This document shows positions 36,120-47,458 of a stretch of DNA of 64,000 bases, piece after piece (the first letter of the stretch is position 1; each line of letters begins with the position of its first letter). Where the stretch lies: assembly GCF_030247185.1 (NCBI RefSeq), contig NC_080572.1, positions 40,339,383 through 40,403,382 of the forward strand. Direction: 5' to 3'. The position numbers and the translations under genes are program-made. The notes beneath the pieces were generated by a model. It ran no database searches and was not told the origin of the DNA. It was given only the letters and a program-made list of their open reading frames with translations. The DNA is from Malaya genurostris. Its lineage: Eukaryota; Arthropoda; Insecta; Diptera; Culicidae.

Positions 36120-36330
36120 TCTTGATCCTTAATATGAGAAGGAACTATTCGATTAAATTTTAATCGATTATATGGGCTATTTATCGATTATTCGATTATT
36201 ACTATCGGATTTTTCAAATTATTCGATTAATACAACAATCGAGTATAACTCTCAAACCAATCGATGAAATATTACTCGATTATTTAAGTTATTAGTCGAT
36301 TACTAGATTAATCGATCGATATTACGATAT
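36120..36330. repeat. ATCGATTA-rich segment, second copy
   Basis: Dense ATCGATTA, ATTCGATTA and TCGATTATT words over 200 bases, partly inverted relative to 32955-33060. Confidence 0.55.
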
Positions 36331-36462
36331 CCCTAGTTTTACCCCGGTTTCGTTTAGTTAATTCCTGCATTGACTTTTCATGAGCAAATAATATGTTATG
36401 TAGTTATCCTCCCCGAAATTGCTTTAATTTTCATAGTCGATATTATGAATCTTTCTTCGAAT

Positions 36463-36492
36463 GCAATGCCAAGACTTTACTCTTTGCTGCGA
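36463..36492 (+). mobile_element. Tail fragment of SINE type 1
   Basis: AATGCAATGCCAAGACTTTA resembles the tail AATGTAATGCCAAGACTTTG at 31.8 kb. Too short to be sure. Confidence 0.35.
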
Positions 36493-36534
36493 CGTAAACA
36501 AGAACATAGTTTCGATCGCTAGACACCACACACC

Positions 36535-36947
36535 AGTGATGTCCGAGCTCAGCACACGAGCTGCTCTATACCTGCAGTGTGTGCCTATTAAACTCGTGTG
36601 CTGTGCTTTTCAAACCAGACTCATGAGCGTGTGCTATTTATGTAGTCCAGCTACTGACAAGAGACAATACAAGAGCGGACACTGTGTGGTTAAAAATTAT
36701 ATTATATGTATCATTAAAAAAAATGGACACTCAACTCAGCTCGTGAGCTAGCACATGATAGCTAGCACAGCTCGTGAGCTAGCACAGCTAATGAGCCAGC
36801 AGATGAGCCAGCATCGCGAAACATACGACTCTCGATTTAGTAGCAACACGGCACACGAGCGTGTGCTTCAGACTTCGTGTACGTATTTTTGAAAAGGTAC
36901 AGCACACGGACTGTATGAGAGCTGGCTCGTGTGCTGGGCCATCACTT
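36535..36947. mobile_element. Inverted-repeat element with internal palindromes
   Basis: The ends are long imperfect inverted repeats: AGTGATGTCCGAGCTCAGCA at 36535 against the reverse complement of AGTGATGGCCCAGCACACGA ending near 36947, both continuing through ACACGAGC. AGTGATG-type ends recall hAT elements, but no 8-bp target duplication is visible. Inside, 36739-36810 is a run of short palindromic words such as GCTCGTGAGCTAGCACA. No transposase. Confidence 0.6.
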
Positions 36948-37569
36948 TTTAATAAAAAGTAAACGTTTTGACTTTATTTAGTATTCCAATAATGTATTTT
37001 GACAAAAAGTACAAGCATTTGTACGTGAAACAAAATATTACTATTCTGAGGTAGAAGTCAAATTAACTCTTAACTCTTTTTTAAGCCCTATTTTTCACTA
37101 TTTTTCACTATTTTTTTCTTTTTTAGGATTGCTCCAATTCTACTGAATATGAGTACTCATTTTTGTGTATTACGTGTAAAACATAATTATGATGCTTTCG
37201 GCCTCCTGCCACGACGCCGCACAGTGATGCCAAAGCGGCAGAAATCCAAAAAATAAATTTAATTTTTTCTATAGTATTTGATTCTATAGCATTTTTTCTC
37301 TACTTTTCAAAAACCATTATGCGATCCTACACCTCTCTGCACCTTAAAGGTTATTTTCATTTTTTTTGCGGGGTCGACAGTAAAAATCACAACGACAAGG
37401 GCTATACTTTTGTAAATGAAGTCGGTGCGATTAACATTTAAATAAACGGCTATATGATAAATAAAATCAGAATATTTTTTAACATACATAACATAAAACA
37501 CCTATATAAATGTCGTTATAGAAATCTATTTATAGGCGATGGAAATAAATTAGTAGCGTGTTTTTTTGC
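36948..37569. other. AT-rich spacer
   Basis: Nothing recognised. Confidence 0.35.
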
Positions 37570-38095
37570 TAAGTTTCATGATTTTTAGTGAGATTTAGTG
37601 AGATCATTGCAGTACCGTTTTTCAAAGTATAGTCCATCGTTATGTACCAATTTCTGGTAAGTCTCGGATACCATGCTTGAAAAATTCCTTTTCCTCAGAT
37701 TCGACGAGTGAATCGATCCAATTTTTGGTGGTGTCGTAGTTTTTAAACTGACCTGACAAGCTATGCGCCATGGATTGCAGCAAATGGCAACCGTATGGCA
37801 CAATATCTGATAAAACATGGCGGCTGGGGTAGAACTTTTCATTGCAGCGATTACAAAAAAAGCTTTCACAACTTTCGAAACATGGAGTCTTGCATTGTCA
37901 TGAAGCAAAAATACTATGCCATGAAGATCTTCATATTGCCTTCGATTTTCATGAAATGCTCTCTCCAAGCGCAGCTAGTGTAATATGTATATGGAACCAG
38001 TGATGGTGTCACCTAAACTCATAATAAAGAGCACCTATTTGATACCACCACACGCATTTTTTCTGTTGTCCGGAACTTTCTTGTAGTCCATATAA
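37570..38095 (-). pseudogene. Mariner transposase relic 2
   Basis: Read on the minus strand from about 38095: CVWWYQIGALYYE, where the family normally has aspartate after WW and this copy has tyrosine. Then DTITGSIYI and LRLERAFHENRRQYEDLHGI, then VFLLHDNARLHVSKVVKAFF with the second catalytic aspartate kept. Shifted frames then give SDIVPYGCHLLQSMAHSLSG (third aspartate present), WIDSLVESEEKEFFKHGIRD and KLVHNDGLYFE, the usual C-terminus. The helix-turn-helix end is missing or unreadable. Several frameshifts plus the D-to-Y change make it inactive. It is a different mariner lineage from relic 1, judged by its different central blocks. Confidence 0.85.
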
Positions 38096-41000
38096 TAAAT
38101 TTCCAAATTTGAACCACGAAAACTACTTTATGCATGTTTGCTCAGTGTCATTTTTTTCGTAATTTTTCATTTTGTATAGTTTAATAAGACACTTTAAAAT
38201 AATAAAAATACACTATTATTAGTAAAGCGGTGGTATTCAACCAAATTTTATTTTGTACTTGTGTGTGTTCTTTCATAAAGTCGAAAAACTCAAAAAATGC
38301 ACAGCATTTTCCAAAAATTAATATTTTTGTGAAAAACAAAATAAACACTTTTTTGATTGTTATTCGCCCATCTTTACTCATAATGCAATAAACTTGATCA
38401 GTTGTAAGTGACAACATATCAGAAAATAAAAATATTAAGATAAGCCCTTCTGGAGAAAATTGATGTTTTCAAGATGTAAGGAAAAAGTTTTTTTTTCTTA
38501 GTGTATACATTTTCCACACATGTTTAATCATTATTTGAAACATTAGTGAAAGCTCCTGATCAATCACGAAATAAATAAAAAAAACACAAGTTAATTTATT
38601 TGAAAAGTCGTCATTTTCCGGTCCGTAGCGAACGGTGCATCATGTCACTTTTAGGTGGATCCAATATTTTTTCATACATTATCAAGATGGAAATATTTTC
38701 AGAGACCTCAAATTATTAATCAAAAATCATCCAGCTGATGTTTATCGACGTATTTAAGGTTTAAGCTTAAATTGCAACGGAAATAAACAATCAGTAATGC
38801 AATCGTTTTACGGTTTACCAAGTTTATTGCAGGAGAGTTCGAGAGTTTGAGATTTTTGGATCAATTCTCTCACAATAACTTGTCCGTTTACCTGTTCTGG
38901 GACATCAAGTAATTTTCTCATTTGGACAGTCTTTTTTATGCAGTCTTTGTTACTCTAGTTGTTCCGCAAAGAGTTTAACCGCCGGGACACGAGTTTGAGA
39001 TATTTCCCTTCGCGTGACTCTTATTTTTCAGAGACTCTGATTTTATGTGGATCTAGCAAGACTCAAAATTAAAATTTTGTACTTACTGTGTAGATATGTC
39101 AAGCAGGATTAAGAATAGTTTTCTATAAAACCACGATTCTGAGTTGTAAATGTAAAGTTGGAAACTTATTATAAAATCTAACACACAATTAGTAAACTAA
39201 ACAACAAAATGAATGAAAGTATTGTTTTTTCTATATTTTAATTAAAATGGAGGACACTTAATGTATTTAGATATTTTTCCTTTAATAATACAATATTTAG
39301 ACTATTTAAGCTCTAAGATGCAGAGGATTATGAAAATATGTGTTAGATAAAACAAGGTTAGGCATCACTGTTCTATAGAATTGAAACAAAGTTCGATATT
39401 TCGATCAAACATTCCGATTGTTACCATTCTGATTATTAGAAGGATATACTAGTAGAAAATATAATGCTATCACATTGTTTTAAAGTTACGGATTTCGTTG
39501 TTGTTATATCTGAAGCAATTATAAATTCTAAATAAAAAATGTTTGATTTGATCTCTGCCATCAGTGCATCACAGATTTTCTTCCTATTCAGATGAATAGT
39601 TTCAATTTCCATCAATCATAGAGCAACACTCCATCAAACCATTTTCTACAATCTACTCAAACTTTGAAATAACTTTGTCGCACGAAATTTTCGTATTTAC
39701 TACACCGTAATACGCACATGTTTATTGTATTATTCCACTTTCACCTGCAGCCAGCTGTCAAAGCAATCCGCACTGCACTAAACCGAGTTCCGGAATTCGA
39801 CATTCTTTTATATCGCACCTGTGATCGTTCTTGAGCTCGCCGCATGACCCTTTTCCTTTCTTTTCTCTTTTGTTGCATAGACTGCTTATTAAACAAGTTC
39901 TAGAACGAAAAAAGGAAAGTGACCTGTTGGCATTTGTGTGACACAACAAAACAAATAAGACCATCAATCGAATGGTTCATGATCGGTTATGATCCTGCGG
40001 CATGACGTAGTAGTCATTTTTCCCCGCACAACCTGTTTCGAAGGACAACGTGCACTTGTGAAGATCAACATCGATTCTGCCCTTCTGAGCTTACAATAAT
40101 GACAAGGTTTAAAGTCATTCAAGTAGTCACGGAAGCATTGCCGGACAAGGCCCGAATTTATTATTTGCATGATTACCGCTTCTGTTTACGAAGCAGCTGA
40201 AATCGTGATGAAATGAATTTCTAATGCTTTCAATTTTCCATGGTATATTCTAGCAGAATTCATTGACATGCTTCTCGGATATAATCATAAGCATAACTAA
40301 AGTAAATATTTATACCAACAGTCCTACACGGAAGTAATACTCACAACATTGCATTGATCTGTCATCCAAGATGTACATTCGTGAGAATTGACTCACCTCG
40401 TAGGGATCAGATAACCGATTCATCATGAAAATTACGATTTCCAAATATATTACAAATGCGAATATGTAATTGATTATTCTTCGTTTTGAATAAAACATAG
40501 GCGATCTCTGGAAGATAGCGAAATTTGAATGGCTGTAAATCTTCCTAGGGCTCCCAGTCCTGTTGTGAGCACCATGACAAATAAATAATCACACGGATTC
40601 GCTGACGCATCTGCTATTATCTATAGTTAACAGACTTGAAAACTTCAACTTGAACCGCCCTAACCGGATCAGGTTTAGCCATAAACAAACAACAATGTCG
40701 GTGGAGTAATTTTATTTCTGCTGGCACACGCAATCGAATGAGCGCGCTGCTTACTGACGAAATGTTGTCATCGGTGATTGTCAACTTTCCGGAAGTTTCG
40801 GTTCTATAATACGTGCAAACAAGTTATCAGACGTTGTTTGTTTTGATTTGAAACAATTATTATTGGTGGTTGACGAACTAACTTAGGTTTAATCAGTAAA
40901 CGTTGAATGGTTTATGGAGTGTAGACACCTAACAAATCAATATTAAGCTTTATTGTTCCTCGGTACTCTCGTTTCTCCAATCTCAGATTTCGATACTCGG
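38096..41000. other. Low-copy, mostly AT-rich DNA
   Basis: About 2.9 kb in which I recognise neither repeats nor coding domains. 39750-40200 and 40500-40900 are less AT-rich. The short frames (39758-39967, 39964-40170, both minus) show no motif. Confidence 0.35.
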
Positions 41001-41014
41001 TTCCAAATGCTCTA

Positions 41015-41260
41015 TTCTGGATTTTTAATAGACTAGTTTCTGGTCTAAATGTTTTTTTTTCAATCGTTTCAATGGAAGGTAAAAACTTGATTCTTCCTTC
41101 ATTCTAACCTGGGTAGTCGTTCAGCTCAGACCATAATCCTGATCCAGAATCCAATTCCAGAGTTTAGTTCTGAAATTCAGTATTAGAATCCAAGATTTTT
41201 ATTCGCTTGCAGCATCTGAATTTGAAATTCAGTAATAGTACTGTTGTTGTACCGTTGAAT
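41015..41260. repeat. Degenerate short-period repeat
   Basis: AATCCAATTCCAGAGTTTAG and AATTCAGTATTAGAATCC type words, related to the stretch at 30.2-30.7 kb. Confidence 0.5.
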
Positions 41261-41269
41261 TCCACTATA

Positions 41270-41480
41270 TCACGTCATTACACTCTCACAAAGTCACTAT
41301 TTTTCCGAAAGTGTATCAAACGTTATAATACAGATACGTATTTCGGAATGCTATTTGCATCCTTCTTCAGTGTATCGGTTTTATAAGTTTATTGAAAGAA
41401 TGCTGCAGTGAAGTTCCTTTTATACAAACGTAAGTAGGTAGAAACGTAAGTAGGTAAACCACAAAAGGAACAAAAAAGTA
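41270..41480. repeat. Probable fragment of a dispersed repeat
   Basis: TTATAATACAGATACGTATT and GGAATGCTATTTGCATCC look like a repeat seen widely in mosquito DNA (from memory, not searched). It also has a small direct repeat GTAGGTAAACCACA at 41452 and 41482. Confidence 0.3.
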
Positions 41481-41489
41481 GGTAAACCA

Positions 41490-41690
41490 CAGGTTTAGAA
41501 TTCTAGACCCGAATTTAGATCTAGAATTTGTTTCTACAATTCTAGAATTGTAACTGAATGCAGGAACTAATTTCTAAAGTAAATTCTGGATCTGAATTCT
41601 ATAACAGAATTTCTGAGCTGAGCTCAGGAAACTGAATCTGAACTAGAAAACCGGAATTCTGCAACTAACTGTTTCGGTTCGGTTGAGGTT
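41490..41690. repeat. Degenerate short-period repeat
   Basis: Words of the type GAATTCTAGA, AATTCTGGATCTGAATTC, here in the opposite sense to 41.0-41.3 kb. Confidence 0.5.
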
Positions 41691-42382
41691 ATTTTGAACG
41701 TTAGAGGAATAAATCGAAAGTCAGTGCAAAGTTATTTCTCGTTATAATATCGCATATTTGGTTAGGTCGCGCATTTGTACAGTCCTTCAAGTGACATTGT
41801 ACAATGTACACTACGAACAACGCCATTTAAAATTGATCAACAGAACAATTTCTCACACGGATACAAATACGTGGCCTGTACCATGATCAGGAAATCACGA
41901 AAATCATGAAACATTACTTCTCATGAAACCATGCCTATTACTGATGATGTTGTGCGCAAATTCCATAAAAAAATTTTATCATTTAAATTATTTTACTTAT
42001 AACATCATTAATAATAGGTGGGATTTCAAGAGCAGAGAAGATTTTCATAATTTCTTATTCATGGTAACGGCAATAGATTTTTATCCGTACACATGTTGAA
42101 ATCGGAACTGAAAATTTTCATTGTTTCAAACAGAATCTTGTATACTGCAAAAATAACAGAGGTGGAACATGATTTTTCTGATATGAAAATTAACTGGTCC
42201 TGTGAACAAATGTACAACATAATTTATAAATGATTCTACAAGTGGACATTGGTTTTCCCATGCATTTTGACAGATAAACTTGCAATTATCATCCTCGCAA
42301 ACGTACGCCTCTAGTTGTGAAACACAACAGTAGATCGCCCATATAGTTTTTTAATTCGGAACAGAGGGTTCAAAAGTCGACC
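41691..42382. other. Spacer
   Basis: Nothing recognised. Confidence 0.35.
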
Positions 42383-42564
42383 TTTTTGCCTTTCTCTATA
42401 GAAAGGTATTAGAATTGCTGGAAAAACCGACTTTCGAACGGAGCCTCGGAGACCCATAGTGTTATATACCATTCGACTCAGTTCGTCGAGATCGGAAAAT
42501 GTCTGTGTGTGTGTGTGTGTGTGTATGTATGTGTGTGTGTATGTGTGTGCACTTTTCGAAGATA

Positions 42565-44578
42565 TTTGAACGCGCTCAATTTTCTCAGAGATGGCTGAAC
42601 CGATTTGAACAAACTTGGGCTCGTTTGAAAGCTACTGTCGGGCCATTGATCAAGTTCGAAGATCAAATGGCTGTGACTTTTGGTTCCGGAGATATGATTG
42701 TATAAGTGACGTAACCGACAAAAAGCGTTGTATTTGAACGCGCTCAATTTTCTCAGAGATGGCTGATCCGATTTTAACAAACTTGGGCTCGTTTGAAAGC
42801 TACTGTCAGGCCGTTGATCAAGTTCGAAGATCAAATGGCTGTGACTTTTGGTTCCGGAGATATGATTGTATAAGCGACGTAACCGACAAAAAGCGTTGTA
42901 TTTGAACGCGCTCAATTTTCTCAGAGATGGTTGATCCGATTTTACAAACTTTGGCTCGTTTGAAAGCTACTGTCAAGCCGTTGATCAAGTTCGAAGATCA
43001 AATGGCTGTGACTTTTGGTTCCGGAGATATGATTGTATAAGTGACGTAACCGACAAAAAGCGTTGTATTTGAACGCGCTCAATTTTCTCAGAGATGGCTG
43101 AACCGATTTTAACAAACTTGGGCTCGTTTGAAAGCTACTGTTGGGCCATTGATCAAGTTCGAAGATCAAATGGTTGTGACTTCTGGTTCCGGAGATATGA
43201 TTGTATAAGTGACGTAACCGACAAAAAGCGTTGTATTTGAACGCGCTCAATTTTCTCAGATATGGCTGATCCGATTTTAACAAACTTGGGCTCGTTTGAA
43301 AGCTACTGTCAAGCCGTTGATCAAGTTCGAAGATCAAATGGCTGTGACTTTTGGTTCCGGAGATATGATTGTATAAGTGACGTAACCGACAAAAAGCGTT
43401 GTATTTGAACGCGCTCAATTTTCTCAGATATGGCTGATCCGATTTTAACAAACTTGGGCTCGTTTGAAAGCTACTGTCAAGCCGTTGATCAAGTTCGAAG
43501 ATCAAATGGCTGTGACTTTTGGTTCCGGAGATATGATTGTATAAGTGACGTAACCGACAAAAAGCGTTGTATTTGAACGCGCTCAATTTTCTCAGAGATG
43601 GCTGAACCGATTTTAACAAACTTGGGCTCGTTTGAAAGCTACTGTTGGGCCATTGATCAAGTTCGAAGATCAAATGGCTGTGACTTTTGGTTCCGGAGAT
43701 ATGATTGTATAAGTGACGTAAATGACAAAAAGCGTTGTATTTGAACGCGCTCAATTTTCTCAGAGATGGCTAAACCGATTTTAACAAACTTAGGCTCGTT
43801 TGAAAGCTACTATCGAACCATTGATCAAGTTCAAAGATCAAATGGCTGTGACTTTTAGTTCCGGAGATATGATTGTATAAGTGACGTAACCGACAAAAAG
43901 CGTTGTATTTGAACGCGCTCAATTTTCTCAGAGATGGTTGATCCGATTTTACAAACTTGGGCTCGTTTGAAAGCTACTGTCAAGCCGTTGATCAAGTTCG
44001 AAGATCAAATGGCTGTGACTTTTGGTTCCGGAGATATGATTGTATAAGTGACGTAACCGACAAAAAGCGTTGTATTTGAACGCGCTCAATTTTCTCAGAG
44101 ATGGCTGAACCGATTTTAACAAACTTGGGCTCGTTTGAAAGCTACTGTTGGGCCATTGATCAAGTTCGAAGATCAAATGGCTGTGACTTTTGGTTCCGGA
44201 GATATGATTGTATAAGTGACGTAAATGACAAAAAGCGTTGTATTTGAACGCGCTCAATTTTCTCAGAGATGGCTAAACCGATTTTAACAAACTTAGGCTC
44301 GTTTGAAAGCTACTATCGAACCATTGATCAAGTTCGAAGATCAAATGGCTGTGACTTTTAGTTCCGGAGATATGATTGTATAAGTGACGTAACCGACAAA
44401 AAGCGTTGTATTTGAACGCGCTCAATTTTCTCAGAGATGGCTGATCCGATTTTAACAAACTTGGGCTCGTTTGAAAGCTACTGTCGGGCCATTGATCAAG
44501 TTCGAATATCAAATGGTTGTGACTTTTGGTTCCAGATATATGATTGTATAAGTGACGTAACCGACAAAACACGTTGAT
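42565..44578 (+). repeat. Tandem array, 12 x 168 bp
   Basis: Units begin with TTTGAACGCGCTCAATTTTC at 42565, 42733, 42901, 43068, 43236, 43404, 43572, 43740, 43908, 44075, 44243 and 44411. Two units are 167 bp because the third and ninth have lost one A (ATTTTACAAAC). Each unit contains GAGATGGCTGANCCGATTTT and GGTTCCGGAGATATGATTGT. Variants recur in order: units 7 and 8 match 10 and 11 (GTAAATGAC followed by CTATCGAACCATTGATC), and units 3 and 4 resemble 9 and 10. This points to duplication of multi-unit blocks. Confidence 0.97.
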
Positions 44579-44894
44579 TTTTACCGCTCTTATATATAAG
44601 GGTGCCAAAATTTTGGGATCACCTCTATTTTCGTTAAATTCTAGTGCTCAAAAGTTTAAGCACCTCGAAAAAAGCCTTCATGCAAAATTTGACCTAAATC
44701 GGACATGCTTAAGGGGTGCTGCCCGGTGGTAAAGGTTTGACAATTTTCGATCTTGAAAAAGCACCATAGGGGGGAGTACATGAAATTTCCAAAATCGAAA
44801 ATGTTTTTTGATGCCAAAACTCTTAAAACTGCATAAAACATCGAAATTTAGTGTCATCTCAAAAAAAAATTTTTTTGAAAAAATCAACTTTCTG

Positions 44895-45595
44895 GGACTT
44901 TGGAAAAATGATGCTGACTGTGTGACATAAAACACTGAAGCATGCTTTTGTGAACTACTCAAATCAATCTGAATCAATTGGTGTCAAAATTAGTATCCGA
45001 ATATTTTAATAAAAGTATGAAATATATTTTCATGAGACTGTTATGAAAGAAGAGAAAGGCATTATCACACCACTAGGTGGATTAAGAAGGGTTTTTTTAG
45101 ATTAGCATCACTGATTACAAATAGGCAACGCAAATGTCAAGCACTAGTTTGGAAAAATGATGCTGACTGTGTGACATAAACACTGAAGCATGCTTTCGTG
45201 AACTACTCGAAACAATCTGAATCAATTGGTGTCAAAGTTAATATCCAAAATTATTTAATAAGAGTATGAAACATATTTTCATGCGACTGTTATGAAAGAA
45301 GAAAAAGGCATTATCACACCACTAGGTGGATTAAGATTTTTAGATTAGCATCACTGATTACAAATAGGCAACGCAAATGTCAAGCACTAGTTTGGAAAGA
45401 TGATGCTGACTGTGTGACATAAACACTGAAGCATGCTTTCGTGAACTACTCGAAACAATCTGAATCAATTGGTGTCAAAGTTAATATCCAAAATTATTTA
45501 ATAAGAGTATGAAACATATTTTCATGCGACTGTTATGAAAGAAGAGAAAGGGATTATCACACCACTAGGTGGATTAAGATGGGTTTTTTTATTAA
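44895..45595 (+). repeat. Threefold tail repeat of family A, 243-bp period
   Basis: The segment TTTGGAAAAATGATGCTGAC ... CCACTAGGTGGATTAAG occurs three times, with ends near 45080, 45335 and 45587. AGATTAGCATCACTGATTAC marks the second and third starts, at 45099 and 45342, 243 bases apart. Units 2 and 3 are nearly identical. Confidence 0.9.
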
Positions 45596-45710
45596 TTTTG
45601 CAATATACGTACAATCGAAACACTTTTAAAATCCGTAGTTTTTTGTACAAACGATAATTTGGCTTTCCTTCGAATAAGGAATGATATCCTGTTTATTATA
45701 GTTTGATTAT

Positions 45711-45864
45711 TATTTTTTTTGTTTCTATTATAGAGGCTTTAACATTAATGTCATTCACCTCTTCGGGACAGAAAAACTTTCTGACCCTATGTCGGGGTTG
45801 GGAATCGAACCCAGGCAGGCTGCGTGAAAGGCATCGACTTACCCATCACGCTATACCCGTCCCC
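45711..45864 (-). mobile_element. tRNA-derived SINE (type 2) with 12-bp target duplication
   Basis: On the minus strand: GGGGACGGGTATAGCGTGAT, B box TGGGTTCGATTCCCAACC, then GTCAGAAAGTTTTTCTGTCC, ending CCTCTATAATAGAAAC and an A-rich tail. TAGTTTGATTAT at 45699-45710 is repeated at 45865-45876. It is the better-preserved member of the family seen at 22.4 kb. Confidence 0.9.
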
Positions 45865-45876
45865 TAGTTTGATTAT

Positions 45877-46460
45877 CTTTTTAAGAAACAGTTTACATAT
45901 TCTGATGCTACCGCATGATGAAAGATATGAACACTGCTTAACACAGCTAAGTAAAACCAAAGAACTAAATATTTCGGCTTCAAGCCAGTTGTATGTAGAA
46001 TAAAATCGTGTCACCAGGGTACTAACGAGGCATCGATTTTTTACGTTTTAATATTTCGGCAGGCCTACACACCTAGAAAAATTTACACAGAAATCAGTAT
46101 GATCCTGTTCATGTTCAGAAACAATGGAACAACCATGAAAAAGAGTAACAGCTTACTAGATCCAAAAAATTACAAGAAGGTTATGTACAAGACACGACCG
46201 GTTGCGATAACATAAAAAATGTAGTGATTCAAACATTAAAGAAATCATATTAATGGTAGAGGTCATGATTCTAGATTCTAAATACAAGAATAAAGATATA
46301 AAAAATATGAAATATATCTACGGCTTTCTAAAGCTTGCTTCGGATAGAATTGGAACAAACACAATTGCCTGTATTTCAGTTATTTATTATTGAATTCAAG
46401 ATCTTTTTTTATACAAATGTAGCGTTTTCTTTATACTTTTAAGATAAAATACGGATAAAA
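45877..46460. other. AT-rich spacer
   Basis: Nothing recognised; it may include the 3' flank of the transposon that follows. Confidence 0.35.
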
Positions 46461-47458
46461 TTATTCGTCACGGTTTCGAAGGAATTTTCAATTTTTTCCT
46501 GTAACACGGCTCATTAGGCGGCACACACCTTCTTCGTCCATCGTTTTAGCTATTATATTCCACCAAGTCGTCATCTGATTGATGTCTTTGACAACCATTC
46601 CTTTGCCTTGAGTCTCCTTTTCATGATTGCCCAGTATTTCTCAATAGGGCGGAACTGGGGGCAGTTGGGTGGGTTAAGGATTTTCGGCACAAACTGGACC
46701 TCTTTCTCTGCATATCATTCTTGAACGACTTTGCTGTAATGACAGCTTGCCAAATTTGGCCAAAACATTACGGGATGGTCGTGGGATCGAATGAACGGCA
46801 AAATTAGTTTATGGAGACACTCTTTTTGGTATAATTCCGATGACATTGTCTAATTTTTAACGAAAACTTTCGTTTTTTTTGCTACAGCTGCAAATGCCCT
46901 GCCAAATCATAAATTTTCTTGCAAATTTGTCGGAAAAACAAATTTAAATTTGGCTGGAACATCCCCCCGAGTCGTTGCCAAGTAAAATTTTTGACCTGGG
47001 ATTTGCCCGAAGTCAGCCTTGACATAGGTTTCATTGTCCATCAGAAGATACCCGTCAAACTTGGTCAGCACCTGGTCATATAGTTTCTGAGAACGAATTT
47101 TGACCACACTATTCTGTTTGATGGTCCGATTTGGCTGTTTGCTAGCTTGATACGACTTGATTTCTTCCAGGAGTCGAGTTCTCCTTACGGTTCTTTGGGC
47201 AGCACCGAATTCTCTGGCCAAATCACGGTCCGACAGATTAGGATTTCTCTTAATCGTCTTCAAAATCTTACCACACAGTTTCCGGTCGACAGTTCCACTC
47301 CGACGACTGGCTTGAGGCTTCCGAATCGTCATCAATGTTTCCTTATACCGTGTGATAAGGCGCCTGAGCAATTTCAGCTGTTTAGCTTGCCTAGATGCAG
47401 ACCACAATGGATTTTTCAAATAACTGTGCAAAATTTTTTCCCTTCTTTCGGCTTCCAT
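46461..47458 (-). pseudogene. IS630-Tc1-mariner transposase, DD37E type, near full length
   Basis: The minus-strand frame from ATG 47458 gives 183 residues. It has an N-terminal DNA-binding region (MEAERREKIL, then NLSDRDLAREFGAAQRTVRR around residues 74-93) and the first catalytic aspartate D141 in YLLMDNETYVKADF, followed by IPGQKFYLATTRGD. A frameshift near 46930 ends this frame. Other frames continue with MIWQGICSC, then MFWPNLASCHYSK, where the second catalytic aspartate has become asparagine. A stop follows (QE*YAEKEV). Then FVPKILNPPNCPQFRPIEKY carries the final glutamate, 37 residues after the asparagine. The product would end at TAA 46461-46463, about 330 residues, a normal length for this family. 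The enzyme is inactive from frameshifts, a stop and the D-to-N change. Confidence 0.9.

Larger units (their letters stand above)
42383..45595 (+). mobile_element. Family A element, copy 7, with 12 tandem modules
   Basis: A well-preserved copy from TTTTGCCTTTCTCTATAGAA to ACCACTAGGTGGATTAAGAT. The order is left end, GT block (42505-42550), twelve 168-bp modules (separate entry), GGGATCACCTC segment, left arm only of the fold-back (the right arm is deleted after CTTTCTGGGACTTT), then the tail unit three times. The minus-strand open frames across the modules exist because 168 is a multiple of three; they are not called as genes. Confidence 0.9.

Noticed and set aside
36120..36330. Enhancer made of homeodomain sites
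   Set aside because: The ATCGATTA words behave as a repeat with a partner at 33 kb; nothing links them to a gene.
42942..43754. A 270-residue open frame on the minus strand with 56-residue repeats (and similar frames at 42478-42915, 43949-44257, 44273-44608)
   Set aside because: It follows from a 168-bp period, which is a multiple of three. Differences between units are mostly amino-acid changing, some units break the frame by one-base loss, and the same DNA is a non-coding module elsewhere.
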